In this document: piece by piece, positions 23,026 to 31,308 of the stretch | Numbering within the stretch: the first letter of the stretch is position 1 | Layout: each line of letters begins with the position of its first letter | NCBI GenBank assembly: GCA_020050595.1 | Contig: JAGVKL010000015.1 | Coordinates: 1 to 42,959 of the forward strand | Origin: Legionellales bacterium | GTDB lineage: Bacteria > Pseudomonadota > Gammaproteobacteria > Legionellales > Legionellaceae | Direction: 5' to 3' | Length of the DNA: 42,959 nucleotides | The notes under the pieces: generated by a model | Seen by the model: only the letters and a program-made list of their open reading frames with translations | Database searches by the model: none | Told to the model about the DNA's origin: nothing | Made by a program: the position numbers and the translations under genes

Positions 23026-24282
23026 TTATCTAAACTGCCCTCTCAATAGCTGAGAAAAAATTTCCTGAACCTTTGAGTAACTTTGCTGAGACATATTTAA
23101 CGCCGTTAATTGCTGTGTTAATCCAGAAATAGCCTCGGCCATATCCACTTCCGATAAAGAGCCTAGAATGACTTGTTGGTCTAAGCTTCTATCTTTATTT
23201 AATTTGATTTGGTCCTCGACCATTTTTTTGCGGTCTCCAACACTCGCTAATTGATTAACCAGATGATTCAATGAACCAGCTAGTGTTGAAGATTGCTCAA
23301 GTAATGCCTGGGTCATGTCCGCTTGAATTTTTGCTGAGGTATGAGGCGTTTTTAACGTATCGATTATATTCTGCAATGTTTGAAATATATTTTGTGGGCG
23401 GCTTTGTTTAATGGTGAATTCATCACCGACGGCCGGCTCACCATTCAATTGAGTAGTAATACCGTTAAATGTAATTGCACCACCCGGCGTATATTCAGGG
23501 GCATCGGCTGGCGCGGTAAGAGGAGGTGCTGGTATCACTTGGCCGCTGCTTAATCCAATAATTTCATAGGCTAATTTTCCACTGCTATTGATCACGATCG
23601 TTAGCGTGTAATCATCATCAACCACCTCATTTGCATCTAACGTGGTTACCGGCTGCAGAACACCTGTACCTGTATTAGTGGCCGTGTTGGCTGCAACCGA
23701 AAATGAGCCATTACCGGTTTTAATATCTCCAAATACCGCAAAACCAGAATCACTATGCTGCACTTGCGTGTAATCACTGATTGCAATGGAGTTGCCTTCA
23801 TAAGACCCTTGGTATTTAAACCCATCTGACGTTTGAATAAAAGGAAGTTTACTAGCTTGAAAACCATTAAAAAGATACTCCCCATTACCGTCTTGAGAAT
23901 TTGCAAGATGAAGCATAGAGGCCAAAACACCGCTTAATTGTGTAGCAATATCCTCTCGGTTTTTATCGTTTAATGTGCCATTTTGAGCGTGAAGTACTAA
24001 TTCCTTTGCTTTTATCGTTAAATCAACTTCTTCTTGCAACGTTTTATCCAGTAACGATAGACGGCTGTTTGCTAAAGAAGTATTTGTGGCATAAGAATCT
24101 AATCTAGTAATGTAATCTTCAACTGATTTAATGCGTGATGCAAGCGTTGGATCATCCGATGATTTTTGTAGTTTCTTACCGGTAGAAACCTGTGATTGTA
24201 ATATCGAAACCTGATTATACTGTTGAGACATATGAGTCAATTGAGTTTTAAATTGGCTAATGGATGGCAATCTCATAGTCAT
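23026..24282 (-). CDS. flgL: Hook-filament junction protein FlgL (HAP3)
   Basis: A 418-residue flagellin-related protein. The N-terminal D0/D1 helices (QVSILQSQVSTGKKLQKSSDDPTLASRI) and the C-terminal helix (LTQQLTALNMSQQSYSKVQEIFSQLLRGQF) mark FlgL. The middle insert (about 180-290) is beta-rich. With FlgK it makes the adaptor between hook and filament. GGAG lies six bases before the ATG. It begins two bases after the flgK stop and is followed by flgI. Confidence 0.94.
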   Translation of the reverse strand: MTMRLPSISQFKTQLTHMSQQYNQVSILQSQVSTGKKLQKSSDDPTLASRIKSVEDYITRLDSYATNTSLANSRLSLLDKTLQEEVDLTIKAKELVLHAQNGTLNDKNREDIATQLSGVLASMLHLANSQDGNGEYLFNGFQASKLPFIQTSDGFKYQGSYEGNSIAISDYTQVQHSDSGFAVFGDIKTGNGSFSVAANTATNTGTGVLQPVTTLDANEVVDDDYTLTIVINSSGKLAYEIIGLSSGQVIPAPPLTAPADAPEYTPGGAITFNGITTQLNGEPAVGDEFTIKQSRPQNIFQTLQNIIDTLKTPHTSAKIQADMTQALLEQSSTLAGSLNHLVNQLASVGDRKKMVEDQIKLNKDRSLDQQVILGSLSEVDMAEAISGLTQQLTALNMSQQSYSKVQEIFSQLLRGQFR

Positions 24283-24284
24283 GA

Positions 24285-26246
24285 CTATCTCCTCATCATC
24301 GTAATCACCGCATCAAACATCGACCTCACACTATCCAATATTTGTGCACTAGCTTGGAATGTTTCTTGGTAACGCGCCAGATTCATCGCCTCTTCCTCAA
24401 GGCTTACACCAGATAACTCATCTCGCCGAAGCTCTGCCTGAGACAAAATAATACTTTGAGCCGTATCAATCATTTTAGCAACATTGGCCTTAGAAGAGAT
24501 ATCATCGCTTATCGAATTATATCCTTGAATAAAATTCAGCGAACTGTCTTCTAATATACCTTGTTGATATAAATCAGCAAGCAGTAAGCCATTTCGGTTA
24601 TCGCTTAAACCAGAATGATTATAATTAATTTGAAATTGATCCCCTGCGTGCACCTCTCCACTTATACTAGCCCGATATCCAGGGTCATAGCCACCAGGTG
24701 TAGGGAAAAGCGACATACCTGCTGCAGGGTCATATGTTAGATTATCTTCAATCACACTGTTATCCGTTGCATTAAGCAATCGATATTGCGTTGGGCTTAC
24801 AAAATCAACAATAACAGGAGGTGATAATTCACCAGGAGTGGAAAATGCAGGTGTTGTAGTATCAATCATCTGATCAAATGTAATTTTCCCCGCACCCGTA
24901 TTACTTTCTGACGGACTCGTGACCACGGGAAAACCAAGTGCCAATTGCCGTGGATCGGTGATATCAAGCTTCAAATACTCTGCAGCCCCTTTAGTAGGGG
25001 ATAAAGTAAATTGATCACCCGCTGCAAAATTTGCACTATCAATTTTTAAGGTAAAACCATCCACGGTTAATTCAAACGGCGTGCCTGATAACGTACCAGT
25101 GCTCACTTCTGCATTATCTGATTTTCGTACTAATTGATATTGGGTTGGCGTGATAAATGTTAGCTTATAATCACTTAACCTCAACTGACTTACATCAGAA
25201 ATAGCAACTGAGAGTGTGCCTGATCCTGAGTTTGTCGTTGGTGTTAAAACACGGTTGCTAGAAATATCCGCTGCATTCATATCCGTAAAGATATTACCAC
25301 CCAAACGACCATTTAAATTAACACCCAATTGATGCTGCTCGTTCATTTTAAAAGCAAACGCTAAGGCCAATCGATTCAAATTCATTTGGGCTGCATCTAA
25401 TCCGTTTTGTTCAAACGATTTGGAAGCCGCCATTTTTCCACCCGAAATAAAGGGCGTGATTACCTGTGGATGCCCTGCATTATCAATTGCTATATCTAAT
25501 TTAGTAGGATCTTCAGCCGATGGAAGTGTCATTAAGGTAGCTGACTGATTTGAATAAACTAAAGGCACACCACTGCCAATCTGAACTGTAACGCCCCCAT
25601 GCTGATCCGTGCTGAGCTCAAAATTTATATATTCAGCCAGTGTATTTAATAAGCGATCGCGCTCATCCATAAGAGACATATTTTCTTCTGAATCAGCTAC
25701 ATCAGACTGCTGAATTCGTTCATTGATTTCAGCAATCTGTTTGGTAAGCACGTTGACTTTTTCAACGTCTCCTTGCAATGCTCTTTGTATATTAACCTTG
25801 CCACTTTCTATTTCTTTACTGACTTGATTAAAGCGATCTTTAATATTATTCAACTGATACAAATATAGGTTTCTATTCTGAATGGATGAGGGACTCACAT
25901 TTAAACTACTTAATTCCGTTAGTGATTGCTTCATATAACTCGCAACACTGGTCGTACTATCGTCTAAGAGTGATTCAAAATCTACAAACTGTTGATGATA
26001 ATATTCAGCAGAAGAGGCGTTACTTTTGCTGCGTAATAAATTTCGATTAATTACAGCATCAGAAATCCGTTGCACATCTAAGAGAAGTACACCCTTTCCT
26101 GATTTACCGAAATGTGTTTCCTGCATACTAACAATGCGTCGTGAATAATGTGGATTTTGTGCATTGGCAATGTTCTGATTCGTCACAGTCAATGCATATT
26201 TAGATGCATATAAACTACTTATCCCAATGCCAAATAATGAATTCAT
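24285..26246 (-). CDS. flgK: Hook-associated protein FlgK (HAP1)
   Basis: A 653-residue axial protein. It has the N-terminal rod/hook motif (ALTVTNQNIANAQNPHYSRR), the FlgK helical region with NVLTKQIAEINERIQ (about 170), a long beta-rich middle and the C-terminal GVSLEEEAMNLARYQETFQASAQILDSVRSMFDAVI. FlgK is the first junction protein above the hook. It is longer than the enterobacterial protein (about 550 residues), the extra length lying in the middle at about 320-520. It follows flgH and precedes flgL. Confidence 0.95.
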   Translation of the reverse strand: MNSLFGIGISSLYASKYALTVTNQNIANAQNPHYSRRIVSMQETHFGKSGKGVLLLDVQRISDAVINRNLLRSKSNASSAEYYHQQFVDFESLLDDSTTSVASYMKQSLTELSSLNVSPSSIQNRNLYLYQLNNIKDRFNQVSKEIESGKVNIQRALQGDVEKVNVLTKQIAEINERIQQSDVADSEENMSLMDERDRLLNTLAEYINFELSTDQHGGVTVQIGSGVPLVYSNQSATLMTLPSAEDPTKLDIAIDNAGHPQVITPFISGGKMAASKSFEQNGLDAAQMNLNRLALAFAFKMNEQHQLGVNLNGRLGGNIFTDMNAADISSNRVLTPTTNSGSGTLSVAISDVSQLRLSDYKLTFITPTQYQLVRKSDNAEVSTGTLSGTPFELTVDGFTLKIDSANFAAGDQFTLSPTKGAAEYLKLDITDPRQLALGFPVVTSPSESNTGAGKITFDQMIDTTTPAFSTPGELSPPVIVDFVSPTQYRLLNATDNSVIEDNLTYDPAAGMSLFPTPGGYDPGYRASISGEVHAGDQFQINYNHSGLSDNRNGLLLADLYQQGILEDSSLNFIQGYNSISDDISSKANVAKMIDTAQSIILSQAELRRDELSGVSLEEEAMNLARYQETFQASAQILDSVRSMFDAVITMMRR

Positions 26247-26262
26247 AATCGTATTCCTATTG

Positions 26263-26937
26263 TTAATATGGGAAAAATCTATTAAATAATTTTGTTACCA
26301 ACCCACCACTTGAAGCATATCCAGCCTGACCTCTTGCACCATAAGTAATTCTTGCATTTGCAACGCGTTGTGAGGACACAACGTTATTCGGCAATATATC
26401 TTCAGGCCGAACTTCACCCGTTAACTGAATAAATTCCTGGCCTTGATTGAGGGTAATCCATGACTCACCCTGAATAACTAAGTTTCCATTAGACAACAAT
26501 TTAACAACAGTGACCGAAACCATTCCCATTAATTTTCCGCTTTGATCACTATCCCCTTTACCATGAAACTCCTGATTTGTATTCGTATTTACCGTGAGAT
26601 AATCCAACGGCGTTATCCCAAAAAATTGCGGCGCAGGATAAGTCAGTTGCGCTATTTTGGACGTCTTAGTATTGGATTTATATTGAGCTGTTGTTTGCTC
26701 TTCCAATCTAATCGTCAGTACATCCCCAATCCGAAAAGCAACCCTATCTTGAAAAAGTCTCGCTTCATAACCGGCTTGAAAAATTGTGCCGTTTGTTTTC
26801 GGCGGCGGCGGTAAATCAAGTGGTAACGCCGCTGGAAATTGTTCCACTGGCAGAAGTGGCGGACTACAGGCGCTTAATCCCAGAGACACTACCAACACTA
26901 TTGCACGAAAAGGCCACTGAAAATAAACACCATTCAT
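26263..26937 (-). CDS. flgH: Flagellar L-ring lipoprotein FlgH
   Basis: A 224-residue outer membrane lipoprotein with lipobox LSAC (about residues 21-24) and the family segments FRIGDVLTIRLEEQTTA and VSVTVVKLLSNGNLVIQGESWITLNQGQEFIQLTGEVRPEDI. FlgH builds the L ring, the outer bushing of the rod. It starts five bases after the flgG stop. It is followed by flgK rather than flgI, which breaks the common flgGHI order. Confidence 0.96.
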   Translation of the reverse strand: MNGVYFQWPFRAIVLVVSLGLSACSPPLLPVEQFPAALPLDLPPPPKTNGTIFQAGYEARLFQDRVAFRIGDVLTIRLEEQTTAQYKSNTKTSKIAQLTYPAPQFFGITPLDYLTVNTNTNQEFHGKGDSDQSGKLMGMVSVTVVKLLSNGNLVIQGESWITLNQGQEFIQLTGEVRPEDILPNNVVSSQRVANARITYGARGQAGYASSGGLVTKLFNRFFPY

Positions 26938-26942
26938 TCGAT

Positions 26943-27737
26943 CTATATATCCCTATTCAAAGTTTGTAACATGTTATCAATGGCCCCTACTGCTTTTGAA
27001 CTCATTTCAAACGTACGTTGTGCTTCAATTAAATTCACCATTTCTTCTACTACATTCACATTTGAGGATTCTAATGAACCTTGGTTTATTGTGCCGAATC
27101 CTTCAAGCATTGCGGTTCCTGTAACTGGCAGTCCGCTGGATACTGTCTGGTGATATAAATTTTCACCGACAGGCAACAAGCCTGATGGATTAATAAAATC
27201 AACCATTTCAAATTGGCCGATTTGTTGGGGTGTAGTTCCTGAGCTTGATGCTACATTGGCAGTCACAATCCCATCTTTACTAATACCGATTGTTTGTGTA
27301 CCTGGAGGAATAACAAGCGGCGGCTGTACCACATAACCGCTATGCATAACCAATTGACCCAATTCATTAACTTGAAATGAACCAGAACGCGTATAAGCTA
27401 ATTCAGTTTGCCCAGGCACTTGCACTTGAAAAAATCCTCGCCCGCTGATTGCAACATCTAACTGATTATCCGTTTGCACGAGGGATCCTTGGGTAAATAT
27501 CTTTTTGTTATCCGCAAGTCGAACACCTGTGCCTAATACAATCCCATTGGGAGAATTGGTTTGAATGGACGTAGGAGAGCCTGGTTGGCGGGAAATCTGA
27601 TAAGCTAGATCGTCAAACTCAGCTCGGTTCTTTTTAAAGCCAAGTGTATTCGCATTCGCCAAGTTATTACTGATAATTCCAAGATTCTCATGGTTTGCTG
27701 TAAGGCCTGATCGAGCTGTCCAAAGTGCTGTGTCCAT
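26943..27737 (-). CDS. flgG: Distal rod protein FlgG
   Basis: A 264-residue axial protein with the rod/hook N-terminal motif (NLGIISNNLANANTLGFKKNRAEFDDL), the FlgG core (GVRLADNKKIFTQGSLVQTDNQLDVAISGRGFF) and the C-terminal SNVNVVEEMVNLIEAQRTFEMSSKAV. It forms the straight distal rod through the L and P rings. GGGAGG lies nine bases before the ATG. It stands between flgF and flgH in the long flgB-to-flgH block. Confidence 0.97.
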   Translation of the reverse strand: MDTALWTARSGLTANHENLGIISNNLANANTLGFKKNRAEFDDLAYQISRQPGSPTSIQTNSPNGIVLGTGVRLADNKKIFTQGSLVQTDNQLDVAISGRGFFQVQVPGQTELAYTRSGSFQVNELGQLVMHSGYVVQPPLVIPPGTQTIGISKDGIVTANVASSSGTTPQQIGQFEMVDFINPSGLLPVGENLYHQTVSSGLPVTGTAMLEGFGTINQGSLESSNVNVVEEMVNLIEAQRTFEMSSKAVGAIDNMLQTLNRDI

Positions 27738-27754
27738 AAACCTACGCCTCCCTC

Positions 27755-28501
27755 TTATTTGGATATATCTAATAATTGATTGGAACGAGTTGCATTTTCT
27801 TCAATCGTCTTCATAAGTTTGACGTGCATTTCAAATTCTCGTGATAGCTCAATCAAATCTACCATCGCTTGCACTGTATTCACGTTACTTCCTTCAAGTG
27901 TTTTTGGTGATAAGCGAATACTATCGGAGACTTTCACTGTGGCATCCCCCACCACATAAAAAAGTCCATCTGCACCTTTTTGCAGAGTATCTGTAGGTAT
28001 ATCAACTAATTTAAGTTGCCCAAGCGTGGTGAGATCTTTCACACCTTGACCCGGCAACTGCACTGCGATATTACCGAAATTATCAATACTCATGCTCTGC
28101 GCTGGTGGTACTGAAATAAGACCGCCACGCCCTAGTACAAAATCACCTCGAGAAGTGACCAAAAAACCTTTTGGGTCAATTTCTAAATTACCAGCACGTG
28201 TATACGCCTCTTGCCCGTCCTTGGTTTGGACAGCAATAAATCCTGGTCCTTGAAGAGCAATATCCAAATCCCGGCCCGTGTAATTTAATGGACCCGTTTG
28301 GAAATCCGAATAAGTCCGTTCTGTATTGGCATATACGCGTGTAGCTTTTTGATCTTGCTGGTCAGGATCTGCCTGTATAGCCTGATAATCAGCACGAAAG
28401 CCAATGGTATTAGCATTGGCAAGATTATTAGCGATTATACCCATCTCCTGCATGGAGGATTTCGCCCCCGACATACCAAGAAATATTGCGCGATCGACCA
28501 T
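27755..28501 (-). CDS. flgF: Proximal rod protein FlgF
   Basis: A 248-residue rod protein with MGIIANNLANANTIGFRADYQAIQ near the N-terminus, GPLNYTGRDLDIALQGPGFIAVQ in the centre and GSNVNTVQAMVDLIELSREFEMHVKLMKTI at the C-terminus. FlgF is part of the proximal rod. The ATG shares bases with the flgE stop (TAATG), implying coupled translation. Full length for the family. Confidence 0.95.
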   Translation of the reverse strand: MVDRAIFLGMSGAKSSMQEMGIIANNLANANTIGFRADYQAIQADPDQQDQKATRVYANTERTYSDFQTGPLNYTGRDLDIALQGPGFIAVQTKDGQEAYTRAGNLEIDPKGFLVTSRGDFVLGRGGLISVPPAQSMSIDNFGNIAVQLPGQGVKDLTTLGQLKLVDIPTDTLQKGADGLFYVVGDATVKVSDSIRLSPKTLEGSNVNTVQAMVDLIELSREFEMHVKLMKTIEENATRSNQLLDISK

Positions 28502-29703
28502 TATAATTTCTCAATAGTTTGCAAAACTTGGTTATAGGTTTGCTGCACTTGTGCATTCGCTTGAAAATCGTGTTGCGAACTTAACAGCGACACCAATTCT
28601 TGAGTCAGATCGACGTTAGAAAGCTCAATGGTTCCGCTATTAAATGCATTCGAACTAGCGCTAACATTAACAGTAGCTACTCCAGATAAGCTTGTGGGAA
28701 TCCATGACATATTTTCCGAACGAGCTAAACTTTCAGGGGAGTTGAATTTAGCTACAGCAAATTGCCCCTGAACCTTCGTCTGGCCGTTACTATAATAAAT
28801 GTTTATCAGCCCATTATTGTCAATATTAAATCCCGTTGGTAAACCGGCAGGACTTCCATCAACGGTATTAGAAACCACCTCATTCTCACTGGCAAATTGT
28901 GTTGATTTACTTAAATCCAGTTCTAAGGCTTGAGGGGTGCTCGCACCAGCAGGAGGGTTCCAAGATAATGCATCAAGGCCCGTAGCTGAAGCGAATGTAC
29001 CATCTGTATTAAAGGTTATCGTACCAGGAGCTCCAAGGCTCGTACCATTAATCGCTACCTGAGCATCCCAAGTATTCAATCCTGTATTAACATAATAAAC
29101 CGTTAATGCGTTAGGGGCGCCCAAACTATCATATATTGTTGAATCAACACGATAATTATAAGAGCTTGGATCATTTAAGTTAAAAGGAACGGCAGGAATT
29201 TCCGAAGAGGAATTTAAGTTAAATATTTGACTAGCTGTGGTGGTTGGAACAGGCGGAGATGGTGTTTGAGGTACTTGTAGGTCCGTTAGCTGACCTGTTG
29301 TCGAAACTTGGCCATTAATAGCAGGGAACCCCTGAATACGACCATTTAAACCCATAATATAGCCATCGCTATCCAACGAAAATCGGCCAGCGCGGGTATA
29401 AGTCGATATCCCTGAAACTACATCACGTTGAATAAAAAATCCATTTTCAGTATTTAAACTAATATCCAAACCTTGATTTGTTGTTTCAATTTGACCTGCA
29501 GAAAAATCTTGTGAAATCGATGTTACTTTCACACCCAACCCGCTAGATTTACCACCTGTACTTTGGGAATTAATATCTCCAAAATTGACGCTAGCTTTTT
29601 TAAAACCAATTGTATTAGCATTAGCGATATTATTACTAATTTCCTGCATATTAGACATCGCCGCCTGCATACCGCTTGTCGCAATGGTTCCTATCCCTGC
29701 CAT
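28501..29703 (-). CDS. flgE: Flagellar hook protein FlgE
   Basis: A 400-residue hook subunit: N-terminal MQEISNNIANANTIGFKKASVNFGD, core SAGQIETTNQGLDISLNTENGFF, a hook-specific middle domain (about 150-290) and C-terminal SNVDLTQELVSLLSSQHDFQANAQVQQTYNQVLQTI. It makes the curved universal joint. GGAGGAG precedes the ATG. It follows flgD with 33 bases between and is coupled to flgF. Confidence 0.96.
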   Translation of the reverse strand: MAGIGTIATSGMQAAMSNMQEISNNIANANTIGFKKASVNFGDINSQSTGGKSSGLGVKVTSISQDFSAGQIETTNQGLDISLNTENGFFIQRDVVSGISTYTRAGRFSLDSDGYIMGLNGRIQGFPAINGQVSTTGQLTDLQVPQTPSPPVPTTTASQIFNLNSSSEIPAVPFNLNDPSSYNYRVDSTIYDSLGAPNALTVYYVNTGLNTWDAQVAINGTSLGAPGTITFNTDGTFASATGLDALSWNPPAGASTPQALELDLSKSTQFASENEVVSNTVDGSPAGLPTGFNIDNNGLINIYYSNGQTKVQGQFAVAKFNSPESLARSENMSWIPTSLSGVATVNVSASSNAFNSGTIELSNVDLTQELVSLLSSQHDFQANAQVQQTYNQVLQTIEKL

Positions 29704-29736
29704 AATTCGCTCCTCCTGGAAAAATAAGTTTTATCA

Positions 29737-30396
29737 TTACATGATTTTAATAATATCGCTCATGTTGACACCACCCAATCCATCAACGTTCAAAATTACG
29801 CCTTTACCTGTTCTATCTAACGCTACGCTATTTACTTTGAATGTACCTGCCGTTGGTAAGCTAATATTTTTACCATCGAGCGTCGCAGTTGCAGAAATCT
29901 TATAATAACCCGCTGCCATTTGCTGACCCGCAGAATCCATTCCATCCCAAGAAAAATCTACAACTCCATCACTTAAAGCATCAACACTTATCGTCTTCAC
30001 AACTTTGTCATGTGAATCACGAATCGTCACTTCTATTTTATCAACCCCTTTGGGCACAACAACGGAGCCTTTCAATCCTTCATCTTTTACCAATGGGCAG
30101 GTTTCACTTGGTATTTGAACATGTCCACCCACTAATCGAGCAGCCTCTAGGATTTGTGAGGTTCCCATATTTTCACTTAAATTTTTTACTGTTTTTTCAA
30201 GTGATTGGGTTGAGCTTAGCGCAGTTAACTGGGAGATTTGTTGCATCATGGTGCTGCTATCAAAAGGGCTTGTAGGGCTTTGTAATCTTAATTGAGCAAG
30301 TAATAATTTCATAAAACCTTCTTGCGTCAATTGACTTCCTTTTAATTGATCGGCCATACCAATGGAGCTAGTACTTGCTGGAATATCACTTATCAT
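29737..30396 (-). CDS. flgD: Hook cap / scaffold protein FlgD
   Basis: A 219-residue protein with the N-terminal FlgD motif in a diverged form (TQEGFMKLLLAQLRLQSPTSPFD, where the family usually has QL.NQDP..P.D) and a C-terminal FlgD tudor/Ig-like part (WDGMDSAGQQMAAGYYKISATATLDGKNI). FlgD caps the growing hook and is later lost. It lies between flgC and flgE, the standard place. Confidence 0.93.
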   Translation of the reverse strand: MISDIPASTSSIGMADQLKGSQLTQEGFMKLLLAQLRLQSPTSPFDSSTMMQQISQLTALSSTQSLEKTVKNLSENMGTSQILEAARLVGGHVQIPSETCPLVKDEGLKGSVVVPKGVDKIEVTIRDSHDKVVKTISVDALSDGVVDFSWDGMDSAGQQMAAGYYKISATATLDGKNISLPTAGTFKVNSVALDRTGKGVILNVDGLGGVNMSDIIKIM

Positions 30397-30410
30397 AGAG
30401 GCGATCCCCT

Positions 30411-30842
30411 TTAAGTTTCAATTGCGTGAATGGTTTGCATCAATAGATTTTTAGTCGTACTAGTCACCTCAGCCGCAGCTTGATATTGTCGAGATGCTGC
30501 AATCATGTCGGTCATTTCTTCTATGGGGTTCACATCGGTTAAATAAACGTGCCCTTCTTCGTCAGCAAGAGGATTTTCAGGGTCAGAGCGCCAATTCAAC
30601 GGTTTAGTACTGGTCTTAACGTCTGTTACTTTTACTCCACCAACAGGTTGATCTGAATTTGAAATAGACTCTGTAATTGCTGTAAAAACAGGATGCTTGG
30701 CATGATACGTCCCTTCATCCGAAGAGCCCACACTGCCTGCATTTGCAAGATTACTTGCTGTAATATTCATCCGTATACCTTCAGCGCTCATGCTAGTAGC
30801 CATGGTGCTTAAGACATTGTCTAACCGATATGTTATACTCAT
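30411..30842 (-). CDS. flgC: Proximal rod protein FlgC
   Basis: A 143-residue rod protein with the N-terminal motif GIRMNITASNLANAGS and C-terminal YLTDVNPIEEMTDMIAASRQYQAAAEVTSTTKNLLMQTI, both typical of FlgC. AGGGGAG lies upstream of the ATG. It follows flgB by six bases and precedes flgD by 14. Confidence 0.95.
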   Translation of the reverse strand: MSITYRLDNVLSTMATSMSAEGIRMNITASNLANAGSVGSSDEGTYHAKHPVFTAITESISNSDQPVGGVKVTDVKTSTKPLNWRSDPENPLADEEGHVYLTDVNPIEEMTDMIAASRQYQAAAEVTSTTKNLLMQTIHAIET

Positions 30843-30848
30843 TCTGAC

Positions 30849-31229
30849 CTACTCCCCTTTTATTGCTTTTAAAAGGCTAGCTGCTTTATTTTGAGCAAAT
30901 CCAAGGCTTGCTTGATAACGCAACGCATTTTCAATAAAATTTTGACGCTCAATGTCATCGTCCACTGTATTTCCGTCTTGGTTCGTCTGGCTTGGAACAC
31001 GGTAGTAGGATTTATAACCCTCAACAGAATCTTTATTTTGTAGGTGATTGCTGTTTGTTATATTTAACGAGCTGGAGTGAGCCTGATTAAGCGCTTCTTG
31101 AAAGTTCAGATCGGTGGCTTTATAGTTGGGGGTATCTGCGTTAGCAATATTATGTGCCAACATCCCGCTCCTCACCTCACAAAGTGATAGTGATTTTTCT
31201 TCTAATCCAAACATAGGCATCCCTATCAT
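30849..31229 (-). CDS. flgB: Proximal rod protein FlgB
   Basis: A 126-residue rod protein with the FlgB motif RSGMLAHNIANADTPNYKATDLNFQEAL and C-terminal FIENALRYQASLGFAQNKAASLLKAIKGE. First gene of the long flg block. GGAGG lies five bases before the ATG at 31229. The upstream 79 bases separate it from fliK on the same strand. I found no convincing sigma-54 or sigma-28 promoter in that gap. Confidence 0.94.
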   Translation of the reverse strand: MIGMPMFGLEEKSLSLCEVRSGMLAHNIANADTPNYKATDLNFQEALNQAHSSSLNITNSNHLQNKDSVEGYKSYYRVPSQTNQDGNTVDDDIERQNFIENALRYQASLGFAQNKAASLLKAIKGE

Positions 31230-31308
31230 TGTATCCTCCGTATAATCCTTTATCCGAAATCTTATCCATCTTACTCATATTTACGCTTAAGTATCAATAC
31301 AAAATTGC

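Noticed and set aside
31230..31308. Sigma-28 promoter upstream of flgB
   Set aside because: A TCGGATAA box is present, but no -35 element lies at the right distance.
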